NCBI GenBank assembly: GCA_001874335.1
Contig: MPDE01000001.1
Span: forward strand, 416,120-480,119
Length of the DNA: 64,000 nucleotides
Reading direction: 5' to 3'
Source: Bacteroidetes bacterium MedPE-SWsnd-G2
GTDB lineage: Bacteria; Bacteroidota; Bacteroidia; Flavobacteriales; Flavobacteriaceae
Every line of letters begins with the position of its first letter. The first letter of the stretch is position 1. A model generated the notes under the pieces. That model was given only the letters and a program-made list of their open reading frames with translations, did no database searches and was not told the DNA's origin. Made by a program: the position numbers and the translations under genes. Shown piece by piece: positions 17,807 to 26,369 of the stretch.

Positions 17807-18862
17807 ATGGCCCAATTTCATATACTAACTATCTCAGAAATTGAAAAGATTACTAACAACTGTGTAACCCTCACTTTTGATGTCCCTAGCGACTTACAAT
17901 CTGAGTTTAATTTTACAGCAGGGCAGTACATTACCTTAAAAACCAAAATAAACGGAGAAGACGTAAGACGTGATTATTCACTTTGCAGTGCTCCTAACAG
18001 TAAGGTTTTGAAAGTTGCTGTAAAAGCTGTTGAAAATGGCGTGTTTTCACAATATGCAAATACCCAATTAAAATCTGGAGATTCAATTGAAGTTTCTAAG
18101 CCTAATGGTCGATTTACTTATACTCCCGACACTAGTAACACCAAAACTGTAGTTGCTTTTGCCGCAGGAAGTGGTATTACTCCAATAATGAGTATTGCTA
18201 AATCTGTGTTAGAATCTGAGAAGGACAGTAAGTTTGTTTTAGTTTACGGTAACAAAACTCAAGCAGATACAATGTTTTTTGCCCAATTAGAAAGCTTGCA
18301 ATCAAAATACAATTCCCGTTTTAGCATTCAACATATAACGAGTCAAGAAAAAACTGAGCATTCTAAATTTGGAAGAATTGATTCCAGCATTGTAAATTAT
18401 GTATTTAACACCTACTTAAACGATGCAGCTTTAAAATCATTTTACCTATGTGGTCCCGAACAAATGATACATACTGTAAGTGATAGCTTAAAAGAAAAAG
18501 GGTTTGAGGAAGATCAAATAAATTTTGAATTATTTACGACCTCAACAACTTCAGAAGCACCATCTGAAACAACATCTGCAGGAGAATCAAAGGTTACTGT
18601 TTTGTTAGATGATGAAACGTCAAGCTTTAGTATGGATGCCAAATCTACAATATTAGATGCAGCCTTAGCTGAAGACATTGATGCGCCATATTCTTGCCAA
18701 GGCGGGATTTGCAGTAGTTGTATTGCAAGAATCACCGAAGGTGAAGTAAGCATGAGACAAAACAATATATTAACCGAAAGTGAATTAGCAGAAGGCTTGA
18801 TTCTTACTTGTCAAGCGCATCCTAAAACGGCAAATGTAAGCATTGACTTTGACGACGTTTAA
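17807..18862 (+). CDS. PaaE-like FAD/2Fe-2S oxidoreductase
   Basis: 351 residues from ATG 17807. An ATG at 17774 adds 11 residues but lies upstream of the -7 box, so I reject it. Domains in order: FAD-binding barrel with RDYSL (55-59), NAD(P)-binding domain with GSGITPIMS (121-129) and CGPEQM (215-220), a Ser/Thr-rich linker (245-262), and a plant-type ferredoxin domain with Cys297, Cys302, Cys305 and Cys335. It passes electrons from NAD(P)H through FAD to a 2Fe-2S cluster and on to a partner oxygenase or desaturase. The layout is that of PaaE, but no other paa genes are nearby, so the partner is unknown. The alkB gene in this window is a conceivable client. Confidence 0.88.
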   Translation: MAQFHILTISEIEKITNNCVTLTFDVPSDLQSEFNFTAGQYITLKTKINGEDVRRDYSLCSAPNSKVLKVAVKAVENGVFSQYANTQLKSGDSIEVSKPNGRFTYTPDTSNTKTVVAFAAGSGITPIMSIAKSVLESEKDSKFVLVYGNKTQADTMFFAQLESLQSKYNSRFSIQHITSQEKTEHSKFGRIDSSIVNYVFNTYLNDAALKSFYLCGPEQMIHTVSDSLKEKGFEEDQINFELFTTSTTSEAPSETTSAGESKVTVLLDDETSSFSMDAKSTILDAALAEDIDAPYSCQGGICSSCIARITEGEVSMRQNNILTESELAEGLILTCQAHPKTANVSIDFDDV

Positions 18863-18913
18863 TCCTTAAAACCCAACCTTTGGTCGAATAAACTAAAACA
18901 AATATTCAATTTA

Positions 18914-18944
18914 TTTGTTATCCTACCAAGTTAGTATACTTTTG
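18914..18944 (+). promoter_or_regulatory. Orphan promoter before candidate small RNA
   Basis: TTTG (18914-18917), a 19-nt spacer and TACTTTTG (18937-18944) form an ideal Bacteroidetes promoter. It points right into a region with no plus-strand gene; the next plus-strand coding start is at 20739. Transcription should begin near 18950. Confidence 0.6.
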
Positions 18945-18949
18945 ACCCA

Positions 18950-19027
18950 TATTAGGAATTATTTAAGGTTTATCACGAAAAGAAAACTTTTAAATGCTCT
19001 ACTTCGCACAAAGTAGGGCATTTTTTT
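18950..19027 (+). ncRNA. Candidate intergenic small RNA
   Basis: A consensus promoter at 18914-18944 is followed about 75-80 nt later by a strong rho-independent terminator (18994-19027). Between them is a small hairpin, AAAAG/CTTTT at 18978-18991. No start codon with a credible frame is seen. The transcript would end 1-2 nt inside the stop codon of the convergent GT9 gene. Alternatively the terminator simply serves the PaaE-like gene. I cannot assign an RNA family; flavobacterial motifs such as Flavo-1 are worth comparing. Confidence 0.45.
18994..19027 (+). terminator. Rho-independent terminator
   Basis: The stem ATGCTCTACTT / AAGTAGGGCAT (11 bp with one G-T pair) and 6-nt loop are followed by seven T residues on the plus strand. 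It ends the candidate small RNA and possibly the PaaE-like gene. The opposite strand lacks a clean T-run. Confidence 0.8.
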
Positions 19028-20051
19028 ATGACACTAATTCTTCCACCTTTGCTATAACAGAATCAGTAGTTATACTCTCCATACAGGCTTCATAACCTTC
19101 TGGGTACTTATTACCATAAATAGAAGTTGGAATTAAAGGGTATTTCTCGCGGTCAGCTAAAAGTGCATTAGTTTGGTTTTGATTAAATGGATAAAATCCA
19201 GCACAAGGATGAGTTACACCCCAAAGGGTAATTACCTTCACCCCCATCATTGCTGCCATATGTGCATTACCAGAATCCATTGCAACCATAACCTTTAAAT
19301 GGGAAATTAAAGCCAACTCCTCTTTCAAAGAATATTTTCCAACCAAATTGTGCACAGAATCATATTTATCATCTAATTCTTGTAAAACCTTAGCTTCAGC
19401 TTTACCTCCGCCAAACAATAAAACCGAATATGTTTTAGACAAGGCAGCTATTACTTCCTTCATTTGCTCTAAGGGATACATTTTTGAAGGGTATTGGGCA
19501 AAAGGCGCTATTCCTATAACCGAAGTTTTTACATCGCTTAAAACCGAGCTTAAACCGTCTTTTATGGCTAACGGTTTGGGCGCTTTAAATTCTTTTAAAT
19601 CTAATTTAAACCCTAAGGCATTGAAAACATCGGCATAACGTTGATGCGTAGATTTTAATGGAATAAGGCTTTTAGTTTTTATTAATCGCTTCTTTTCTTC
19701 TCGTCCTTTATCAATTTGCTGACAAGGGATTCTTCGTAAAAAGAACTTCAAGATATTTGATCTCAAGACATTGTGTAAGTCGGCTATGGCATCAATCTTC
19801 AATGCTCTAATTTCCTTTGCCAATTTATAAAGACCAATTACGCCTTTATGCTCATCCTTTACCTTAGCAGAAACAACATTTAATTCGGGAATACCTTCAA
19901 AAAAGGGACTAAAAAAACCCCGTGTTAAAACTGTAATTTTAACATCGGGGTACGTTTTTTTAAACACTTGTAAAACAGGCACTGTCATTGCAACATCTCC
20001 CATTGCAGACAAACGAATTACTAATATGTGTTTTATTTTTTTATTAGACAA
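19026..20051 (-). CDS. Glycosyltransferase family 9 (heptosyltransferase-like)
   Basis: 341 residues with the two-domain GT-B layout of ADP-heptose:LPS heptosyltransferases. The N-terminus is KHILVIRLSAMGDVAMTVPVL, and the donor-site segment around residue 250-270 has VAMDSGNAHMAAMMGVKVITLWG. It should add a sugar to the lipopolysaccharide core at the inner face of the cytoplasmic membrane. The true donor in Bacteroidota may not be heptose. It starts 6 bp after the DUF4254 gene, so the two form an operon. Confidence 0.88.
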   Translation of the reverse strand: MSNKKIKHILVIRLSAMGDVAMTVPVLQVFKKTYPDVKITVLTRGFFSPFFEGIPELNVVSAKVKDEHKGVIGLYKLAKEIRALKIDAIADLHNVLRSNILKFFLRRIPCQQIDKGREEKKRLIKTKSLIPLKSTHQRYADVFNALGFKLDLKEFKAPKPLAIKDGLSSVLSDVKTSVIGIAPFAQYPSKMYPLEQMKEVIAALSKTYSVLLFGGGKAEAKVLQELDDKYDSVHNLVGKYSLKEELALISHLKVMVAMDSGNAHMAAMMGVKVITLWGVTHPCAGFYPFNQNQTNALLADREKYPLIPTSIYGNKYPEGYEACMESITTDSVIAKVEELVS

Positions 20052-20057
20052 CGACTC

Positions 20058-20666
20058 TTATTTTTGAGAACGCAATACTGGATTTAACTCATCATCATTG
20101 TACATTTTCATCTGCTTGTAAACTTTCATGAATTTGTCTCCAGATGCAATATCTGCCAACAAATCATCTATTGCAGTACTTAAATCTACACGTTGCTCTA
20201 AAAGTACATTTAATTTAGCTTGACATGCAGCAGTATGAGCTTCAGATGCATCGGTACGCTCCACCTCTTCGTTCATATGATAAATTTTCAATGCTAAAAT
20301 TGATAATCTGTCAATAGCCCAAGCAGGACTTTCCGAATTAATTTTTGCAGCTCCAGAAGGCTCTACATCACTATATTTTTGAAGAAAATAACCATCAATA
20401 TACTCCACCATATCAGTTCTATCTTGGTTTGAAGCGTCGATTTGGCGTTTTAATGTTAAGGCAGCTACAGGATCAATTTGTGGATCTCTAATTATATCTT
20501 CATAATGCCATTGTACGGTGTCAATCCAGCATTTACGGTATAATAAATGTGCTAATAAATCGTCCTTTTCATCATATATATTTGTAAAGGGCTGATCTAC
20601 TGTATTAACAATGTGATATTGCTTTATAACGTCTTGAAAAATTGAGTTTGCTTTTTCTGTAAACAT
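20058..20666 (-). CDS. DUF4254 family protein
   Basis: 202 residues, mainly helical, soluble, without signal peptide or membrane helix. I recognise the DUF4254 family, which often precedes a GT9 gene in Bacteroidota as it does here. No catalytic residues are known to me. A -7 box lies about 20 nt before the ATG. A role in LPS core synthesis is suggested only by the operon. Confidence 0.8.
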   Translation of the reverse strand: MFTEKANSIFQDVIKQYHIVNTVDQPFTNIYDEKDDLLAHLLYRKCWIDTVQWHYEDIIRDPQIDPVAALTLKRQIDASNQDRTDMVEYIDGYFLQKYSDVEPSGAAKINSESPAWAIDRLSILALKIYHMNEEVERTDASEAHTAACQAKLNVLLEQRVDLSTAIDDLLADIASGDKFMKVYKQMKMYNDDELNPVLRSQK

Positions 20667-20685
20667 GATGTGTAATTTTAGACTG

Positions 20686-20693
20686 CAAATATA
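20686..20693 (-). promoter_or_regulatory. -7 box of the DUF4254-GT9 operon
   Basis: Minus-strand TATATTTG, a full match to TAnnTTTG, lies 19 nt upstream of the DUF4254 ATG. The nearest upstream TTTG is too far (28 nt) for a standard -33. Confidence 0.4.
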
Positions 20694-20738
20694 CTTCTAA
20701 TTAATTAACTTTACCATTCACCAAACAGTTTCAAGCTT

Positions 20739-21398
20739 ATGAATGTTCATGATTTTTCTTCTTCAAACTCCATTTTAAATACTTTTATTTCTGAATTACG
20801 AAATGTTGATGTTCAATTAGACAGTTTACGCTTTAGAAGAAACATTGAACGCATTGGAGAAATACTGGGTTATGAATTGAGTAAAACTTTAAATTTTGAG
20901 TCTAAATCTATAACGACTCCTTTAGGAAATTGTAACTCAAACCTTATTAAAAACGATATCGTTTTATGTTCTATTTTGAGAGCTGGAGTGCCATTACATC
21001 ACGGCTTGCTTAATTATTTTGATAGAGCTGAAAACGCCTTTATTTCAGCCTATAGACAACACAAAGAAAACCCAGAAAGTTTTGACATCGTTGTAGAGTA
21101 TTTAGCTTGTCCAAACTTAGAAGGCAAAACCTTGCTTTTAGCCGATCCTATGTTAGCAACAGGCCAATCGATGGTTGCAACCTTTGAAGCCTTAAAACCT
21201 TTCGGGGCACCAAAGGAAATACACCTAATTAGTGTCATAGGAGCGCAAGAAGGTGTGGAATACATTAAAGATAAATTTCCTAAAAACACTCATTTATGGA
21301 TTGCAGCGGTCGATCAAGAATTGAATAGCAAAGGATATATTGTACCTGGTTTAGGCGATGCTGGAGACTTAGCTTTTGGACAAAAACTACAACATTAA
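20739..21398 (+). CDS. upp: Uracil phosphoribosyltransferase
   Basis: 219 residues. The PRPP-binding loop LLLADPMLATGQSMV is at 132-146, and the uracil-binding tail GYIVPGLGDAGDLAFG closes the protein. It converts uracil and PRPP to UMP in pyrimidine salvage. The C-terminal end overlaps the convergent DUF6427 gene by 12 bp, with no terminator between them. Confidence 0.96.
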   Translation: MNVHDFSSSNSILNTFISELRNVDVQLDSLRFRRNIERIGEILGYELSKTLNFESKSITTPLGNCNSNLIKNDIVLCSILRAGVPLHHGLLNYFDRAENAFISAYRQHKENPESFDIVVEYLACPNLEGKTLLLADPMLATGQSMVATFEALKPFGAPKEIHLISVIGAQEGVEYIKDKFPKNTHLWIAAVDQELNSKGYIVPGLGDAGDLAFGQKLQH

Positions 21399-22310
21399 AT
21401 TAATTATAGGAACCAACATAAATACAACTAAAATCAGCTCTCTATACCATTTTTTTGAAATGGTTTCTAAGTAATTAGTTATTATTATTGAAATAGGTGC
21501 AAACAAAAACAAAAGCACGCTGTTAGATTTATTGGGCACGAATACAACTATTAGCAAAGCGACCAGTAACCAAATTAAAACATAAATAAAGGAAGCTCTA
21601 AGACTCTTTGGTTTTGCACCAATCAACCCTATATAATAAACAAGAGACCATAAGGTAAAGGTTAAAAGCAACGAAAGCGAAAGGATAGATTTTAAATTAT
21701 TGAATGGCGTAAAATCAAATGAATATGATCTGTCTTCAACAATATATCTTAATAATTCCTGATCTAAAACTACATTGTAGGCCATCAATATAACAAGCAC
21801 GCACATCACAGAAATTAAGGGTATAACCCAGTTTTTCACATCTGAAATAGAATACAATATTAAAGCCGAAGCCACTAAAACAAAACCAAAGGAGGACCAG
21901 AAAAAAACAAGCGCACCTATGGTAATCCAAAAGGTAGCATCAAATAATTTCATTTTCTTATTTCTTTGAGATTTTAAACTTATCAGTCTTCGCGAAGCCA
22001 ATAAAATCATAAGATTAGAAGTAAGAATCAGCGGTTGAATTTGTGTTTCTGGAAACCATGCAACGAACAAAATAAAAAGAAAAATACTATAACTGTTTTT
22101 ATCAACAAGCGCATTTTTATGGCCTAAAAAATCTAAGACATATACAGACAATAAGCTCACAAAGAAAAGCGGGGTCCATTTTAAAACTATATCCCAAATT
22201 TGTTTTTCACTGGAAGCAAACCAATTAGCCGCAAAAAACAGTGTAAATAATAACACTGCAATTATGACATAATGAACGGGTTTAGCTTTTCCAAAAAAAC
22301 TTGAAATCAT
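21387..22310 (-). CDS. DUF6427-like integral membrane protein
   Basis: 307 residues with about eight to ten hydrophobic helices and very short polar loops. The N-terminus MISSFFGKAKPVHYVIIAVLLF is typical of a flavobacterial family I recall as DUF6427. No catalytic motif. It is divergent from the DUF6341 gene, whose -33 element lies over its start codon, and it overlaps the 3' end of upp. Function unknown. Confidence 0.7.
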   Translation of the reverse strand: MISSFFGKAKPVHYVIIAVLLFTLFFAANWFASSEKQIWDIVLKWTPLFFVSLLSVYVLDFLGHKNALVDKNSYSIFLFILFVAWFPETQIQPLILTSNLMILLASRRLISLKSQRNKKMKLFDATFWITIGALVFFWSSFGFVLVASALILYSISDVKNWVIPLISVMCVLVILMAYNVVLDQELLRYIVEDRSYSFDFTPFNNLKSILSLSLLLTFTLWSLVYYIGLIGAKPKSLRASFIYVLIWLLVALLIVVFVPNKSNSVLLFLFAPISIIITNYLETISKKWYRELILVVFMLVPIINLML

Positions 22311-22330
22311 TTATAATGTTTGTATATTTG
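22301..22330 (+). promoter_or_regulatory. Promoter of the DUF6341 gene
   Basis: TTG (22301-22303), 19 nt, TATATTTG (22323-22330): a full match to the Bacteroidetes consensus. Transcription would start near 22336, about 60 nt before the ATG at 22397. The -33 element lies inside the first codons of the divergent DUF6427 gene. Confidence 0.65.
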
Positions 22331-22396
22331 CGACCAATAAAATTATTGGACAATCCATTTTTGCCCCATGGGTAATTATAAATATATATAATCACA

Positions 22397-22624
22397 ATGA
22401 AAGACTTTCTTTATTCAGTACAAGATTTATTTTTAAATGTATTATTTCCTCCTTTTGATGCTCTTAGAGCTTTAGAATTGGAAAACTGGTTTACAGCAAA
22501 CACTATTTCTTGGATTTTCATCCTTATTGGTTTTGTAGCATTTGTTTATTGGATGCTTGAACTTAAAAAATACAACGCAAATGATGAAGAAGATAAAAGC
22601 ATCTCTTCTCACTCGTATTTATAA
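22397..22624 (+). CDS. DUF6341-like small membrane protein
   Basis: 75 residues: an amphipathic N-terminus (MKDFLYSVQDLFLNVLFPPFDALRALE), one membrane helix (about 34-53) and an acidic C-tail. It matches a small conserved flavobacterial family near upp that I recall as DUF6341. Its stop overlaps the convergent purD stop by 6 bp. A strong promoter precedes it. Function unknown. Confidence 0.75.
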   Translation: MKDFLYSVQDLFLNVLFPPFDALRALELENWFTANTISWIFILIGFVAFVYWMLELKKYNANDEEDKSISSHSYL

Positions 22625-23890
22625 ATCAAATCCGATATCTTTTCGGTAATTTATCTTATCAAAATGTAGTTTTTCTATATTTTGATAAGATTTTTTTATG
22701 GCTTCTTGGTAAGTCTCTCCATAAGATGTCATAGCTAAAACTCGGCCTCCTGAGGTTACGATTTTGCCATCTACATTTTTAGCCCCGGCGTGAAAAGGAA
22801 TTGATCCTTCAATATTTTCAAGACCAGTTATCTCCTTACCTTTTTCGTAGGCTTCAGGGTATCCGCCTGATACGGTCATCACAGTGGTTGCAGCTCTTTC
22901 ATCAAATTCTAACTCCACAGCATCTAATTGACCATTGGCCATTGCAGACAACACAGGTACTAAATCTGATTTAATTCTTGGCAAAACAACTTCTGTTTCT
23001 GGGTCCCCCATTCTTACATTGTATTCAATTACAAATGGGTCATCACCAACCTTTATTAAACCAATGAATACAAAACCTACGTATGGTAGATTGTCCTTTT
23101 TAAGACCTTCAATGGTAGGGATTACAACACGTTGTTCTATTTTTTCTAAAAACTCTGGAGTTGCGAATGGAACAGGAGAAACAGCACCCATACCTCCAGT
23201 ATTTAATCCAGTATCACCCTCACCAATTCTCTTGTAATCTTTAGCTGTTGGTAATATTTTATACGATTTACCATCAGATAACACAAAACAACTTAATTCT
23301 ATTCCGTCTAAAAACTCTTCGATTACCACCTTTGAACTCGCATCACCAAACTTAGAATCTAAAAGCATTTCGCTTAATTCTAATTTTGCTTCTTCAAGAT
23401 TTTCTAAAATCACAACACCTTTACCTGCCGCTAATCCGTCTGCTTTCAACACATAAGGCGGATTTAATGACTCCAAGAATTTATGTCCATCTTCTACGTT
23501 TGTATGATCAAACGATTGATATGCCGCCGTAGGAATGTTATGACGCATTAAAAACTCTTTGGCAAACTCTTTACTTCCTTCAAGCTCTGCAGCTGCCTTT
23601 TGAGGCCCGATAACTGCAACATGCTTTAATTGCTCGTCATTAAGAAAATAATCGTGGATTCCGTTCACTAAAGGGTCTTCTGGACCTACAACAACCATTT
23701 TAATTCCTTCTTTTATAACTAGAGCCTTGATTGCTTCAAAATCATTAACATTAATAGCAACGTTTTCAGCAATTTCATTTGTACCTGAATTTCCAGGAGC
23801 TACAAATAATTTAGACGTTAAAGGGCTTTGAGCAATTTTCCAAGCAAAAGCATGTTCTCTTCCACCTGAACCAAGAATTAAAATAGTCAT
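22619..23890 (-). CDS. purD: Phosphoribosylamine-glycine ligase
   Basis: 423 residues, an ATP-grasp enzyme. The N-terminus MTILILGSGGREHAFAWKIAQS and the motifs LKADGLAAGKGVVI (near 150) and EYNVRMGDPETEVVLPR (near 290) are those of GAR synthetase. It joins glycine to 5-phosphoribosylamine in purine synthesis. It is monocistronic here, with a promoter at 23908-23939. Confidence 0.97.
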   Translation of the reverse strand: MTILILGSGGREHAFAWKIAQSPLTSKLFVAPGNSGTNEIAENVAINVNDFEAIKALVIKEGIKMVVVGPEDPLVNGIHDYFLNDEQLKHVAVIGPQKAAAELEGSKEFAKEFLMRHNIPTAAYQSFDHTNVEDGHKFLESLNPPYVLKADGLAAGKGVVILENLEEAKLELSEMLLDSKFGDASSKVVIEEFLDGIELSCFVLSDGKSYKILPTAKDYKRIGEGDTGLNTGGMGAVSPVPFATPEFLEKIEQRVVIPTIEGLKKDNLPYVGFVFIGLIKVGDDPFVIEYNVRMGDPETEVVLPRIKSDLVPVLSAMANGQLDAVELEFDERAATTVMTVSGGYPEAYEKGKEITGLENIEGSIPFHAGAKNVDGKIVTSGGRVLAMTSYGETYQEAIKKSYQNIEKLHFDKINYRKDIGFDL

Positions 23891-23907
23891 ATCGAATTTT
23901 GTTTGCG

Positions 23908-23939
23908 CAAAAATAATCGCTTTTGGGTTTAAATAACAA
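23908..23939 (-). promoter_or_regulatory. Promoter of purD
   Basis: Minus-strand TTG (23937-23939), 21 nt, TATTTTTG (23908-23915). The -7 box ends 17 nt before the purD ATG. No purine riboswitch-like structure is visible in this short leader. Confidence 0.5.
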
Positions 23940-24010
23940 TTATTTTACCAAAAAGGTAAGCAGAAATGAAAGTCGAAAAAAAATAAAGGGGGCTGAAGTA
24001 AAAAACTTAA

Positions 24011-25369
24011 TTAGTAAGCTTTTTCATCCCCTTTTAATGTGTTGAGAAACGTTTGTACAATAATTTTTAAATCTAGTAATAGAGACCAGTTTTCAATATA
24101 AAATATATCGTATTTCACACGACCTATAATATCTTTGTCTGTCTCTACCTCTCCTCTATAACCACTAATTTGAGCCAATCCTGTAATACCTGGTTTTACA
24201 AAATGTCTTACCATGAATTTGTCAACCTTTTTAGCGTACATATTGGTATGACTAACCATATGAGGTCTAGGCCCAACCACAGACATATCACCAAACAACA
24301 CATTAAAAAACTGAGGTAATTCGTCAATACTGGTTTTTCTGATAAAACGACCGACTTTAGTAACTCGTTGATCTCCTCTCGTGGCTTGATATAAATGGGC
24401 ATCTTTATTAGGCGTCATTGACCTAAACTTATAACAGTCAAACTCGTTATAATTAAATCCGTTTCTACTTTGTTTAAAGAATACAGGCCCTCTTGATTCT
24501 ATTTTAATTAATAAGGCTATAATTGGAGTTAACCAAGATAGAATGAAGATTATAACCATACTGGAAAAAGCAATATCAAACACCCGTTTTACAAACATAT
24601 TAAATGAATCTTCTAAAGGAATGTTACGTAAGGATAGAATTGGAATATAATCGTAATACTCGTATTTCAATTTTTTCGAGTAAATCTCTTTATTGTCCGG
24701 TAAGAATTTTAAGATTTTAAGATTGTTATCCGCAAAATCTGAAATTTCTGAAATTTGACTGTTAGTGAGTTCTGATATGGAGCAATAAATTTCATCAATT
24801 GCATCTCTTTTAATAATATCAAAATAGGTGCCTAATTGATTGCTTTTATCTCCTTTAACACTAAACGTATTAGTGTGATAATAGCCATATTCTGGGTTTT
24901 CGTTAAAAAAATTCTCCAAGGCTAAAGTGTTTTTATTCTTTCCAAAAATCACAGTTCTCCTAAAATTCCCTCCAAAGGATACACGGTATTTTTGGAGTAA
25001 ATAATAAATGGTAAACTTAAATATCGCTATTAAAACAAAACAAGAGAACACATATTTAATAACCACATTGGGATACATTTCTAAATCATAGTTATATCCA
25101 GAATAGGCAAAAATCAAAAGCATAAACAACACCAATTGCCTAATTAAAAGTGTATTGATTGTCACTTCTCGGGTATACCTATAAACCTCATAAAACTTAG
25201 ATGTAGTAGATAAAATTATCCATGCTGTAGAAATAACAAGAATAAAGTTAACTGTATCAATGGTTTTAAAAAACACAGTAACAGCCAAACCATTGATTAT
25301 ACACAAATCAATGAAATAAGAAATGGGTCTTAAATACCCCGAATATCTTCCTTGTTTAAATAAACTCAA
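24011..25369 (-). CDS. Polyprenyl glycosylphosphotransferase (WcaJ-like)
   Basis: 452 residues: about five N-terminal membrane helices, a soluble CoA-binding-like domain (130-250), and a C-terminal sugar-phosphate transferase domain. The last has KRVFDIAFSSMVIIF, CYKFRSM and KTSIDELPQFFNVLFGDMSVVGPRPH. This enzyme starts repeat-unit synthesis by transferring a hexose phosphate to undecaprenyl phosphate. It is the last gene of the polysaccharide locus, 1 bp after the UDP-xylose synthase gene. Glucose or galactose phosphate is the likely substrate, not proven by sequence. Confidence 0.92.
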   Translation of the reverse strand: MSLFKQGRYSGYLRPISYFIDLCIINGLAVTVFFKTIDTVNFILVISTAWIILSTTSKFYEVYRYTREVTINTLLIRQLVLFMLLIFAYSGYNYDLEMYPNVVIKYVFSCFVLIAIFKFTIYYLLQKYRVSFGGNFRRTVIFGKNKNTLALENFFNENPEYGYYHTNTFSVKGDKSNQLGTYFDIIKRDAIDEIYCSISELTNSQISEISDFADNNLKILKFLPDNKEIYSKKLKYEYYDYIPILSLRNIPLEDSFNMFVKRVFDIAFSSMVIIFILSWLTPIIALLIKIESRGPVFFKQSRNGFNYNEFDCYKFRSMTPNKDAHLYQATRGDQRVTKVGRFIRKTSIDELPQFFNVLFGDMSVVGPRPHMVSHTNMYAKKVDKFMVRHFVKPGITGLAQISGYRGEVETDKDIIGRVKYDIFYIENWSLLLDLKIIVQTFLNTLKGDEKAY

Positions 25370-25370
25370 A

Positions 25371-26360
25371 TTACTTCTTTATGTGGTTTGAGAAGTCTTT
25401 ATGTTCACTTTTATACAACTCCTCCTCACTTAATCCACTAAAATAGTCAAATGTTTTAGCCATACCAGCTTTTCTCCCAACTTTTGGTTCCCAATTTAAT
25501 AATTTCTTGGCTAAAGAAATATCGGGTTGCCTCTGCATAGGATCATCGACAGGCAAATCTCTGTATACAATTTTCTGGTTATCAGAAGAAAGTGCAATTA
25601 TTTCTTCAGCAAAATCTTTAATTGATATTTCATGAGGGTTTCCAATATTTACGGGGTCAGAATAATCACTTAACAACAACCTATAAATACCTTCAACCTG
25701 ATCGTCCACATAACAAAAAGATCGTGTTTGAGATCCATCACCAAATACGGTTAAATCCTCTCCCCTAAGCACTTGCCCCATAAAAGCGGGAATTACTCGA
25801 CCATCATTTAGTCTCATCCTTGGACCATACGTATTAAAGATTCGTACAATTCTAGTTTCTAAACCATGAAACCTATGGTACGCCATAGTTATTGATTCTT
25901 GAAATCGTTTAGCTTCATCATAAACACCTCTTGGTCCAATTGTGTTTACATTACCATAATAAGACTCGGTTTGAGGGTGAACAAGAGGATCTCCATACAC
26001 TTCAGATGTAGAAGCTATTAATATTCTTGCACTTTTAGCTTTAGCTAACCCAAGTAAATTGTGAGTCCCTAATGAGCCCACTTTAAGTGTTTGAATTGGG
26101 ATTTTTAAATAGTCTATTGGGCTTGCAGGTGAAGCGAAATGCAGAATATAATCTAATTCACCCGGGATATCCACAAACTCTGTTACATCGTGTTTAACAA
26201 AGCTAAAATTTGGATTTGACCTCAGGTGTACAATATTCTTTTCATCTCCTGTAATAAAGTTATCCATACCAATAACTTCATAGCCTTCATTAATAAATCT
26301 ATCACATAAATGCGAGCCAAGAAAACCAGCAGCTCCCGTAATCAATACTCTTTTACTCAT
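25371..26360 (-). CDS. UDP-glucuronate decarboxylase (UDP-xylose synthase)
   Basis: 329 residues, extended SDR fold: NAD-binding GAAGFLG (9-15), active-site Ser/Thr in ASTSEVYGD (117-124), and Tyr147/Lys151 in GVYDEAKR. The strings [14 protein letters not shown] and [11 protein letters not shown] are typical of UXS enzymes, which turn UDP-glucuronate into UDP-xylose. Thus the polymer made by this locus probably contains xylose. The protein is slightly longer than many bacterial UXS at the C-terminus. Confidence 0.88.
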   Translation of the reverse strand: MSKRVLITGAAGFLGSHLCDRFINEGYEVIGMDNFITGDEKNIVHLRSNPNFSFVKHDVTEFVDIPGELDYILHFASPASPIDYLKIPIQTLKVGSLGTHNLLGLAKAKSARILIASTSEVYGDPLVHPQTESYYGNVNTIGPRGVYDEAKRFQESITMAYHRFHGLETRIVRIFNTYGPRMRLNDGRVIPAFMGQVLRGEDLTVFGDGSQTRSFCYVDDQVEGIYRLLLSDYSDPVNIGNPHEISIKDFAEEIIALSSDNQKIVYRDLPVDDPMQRQPDISLAKKLLNWEPKVGRKAGMAKTFDYFSGLSEEELYKSEHKDFSNHIKK

Positions 26361-26369
26361 AAGGCAAAT

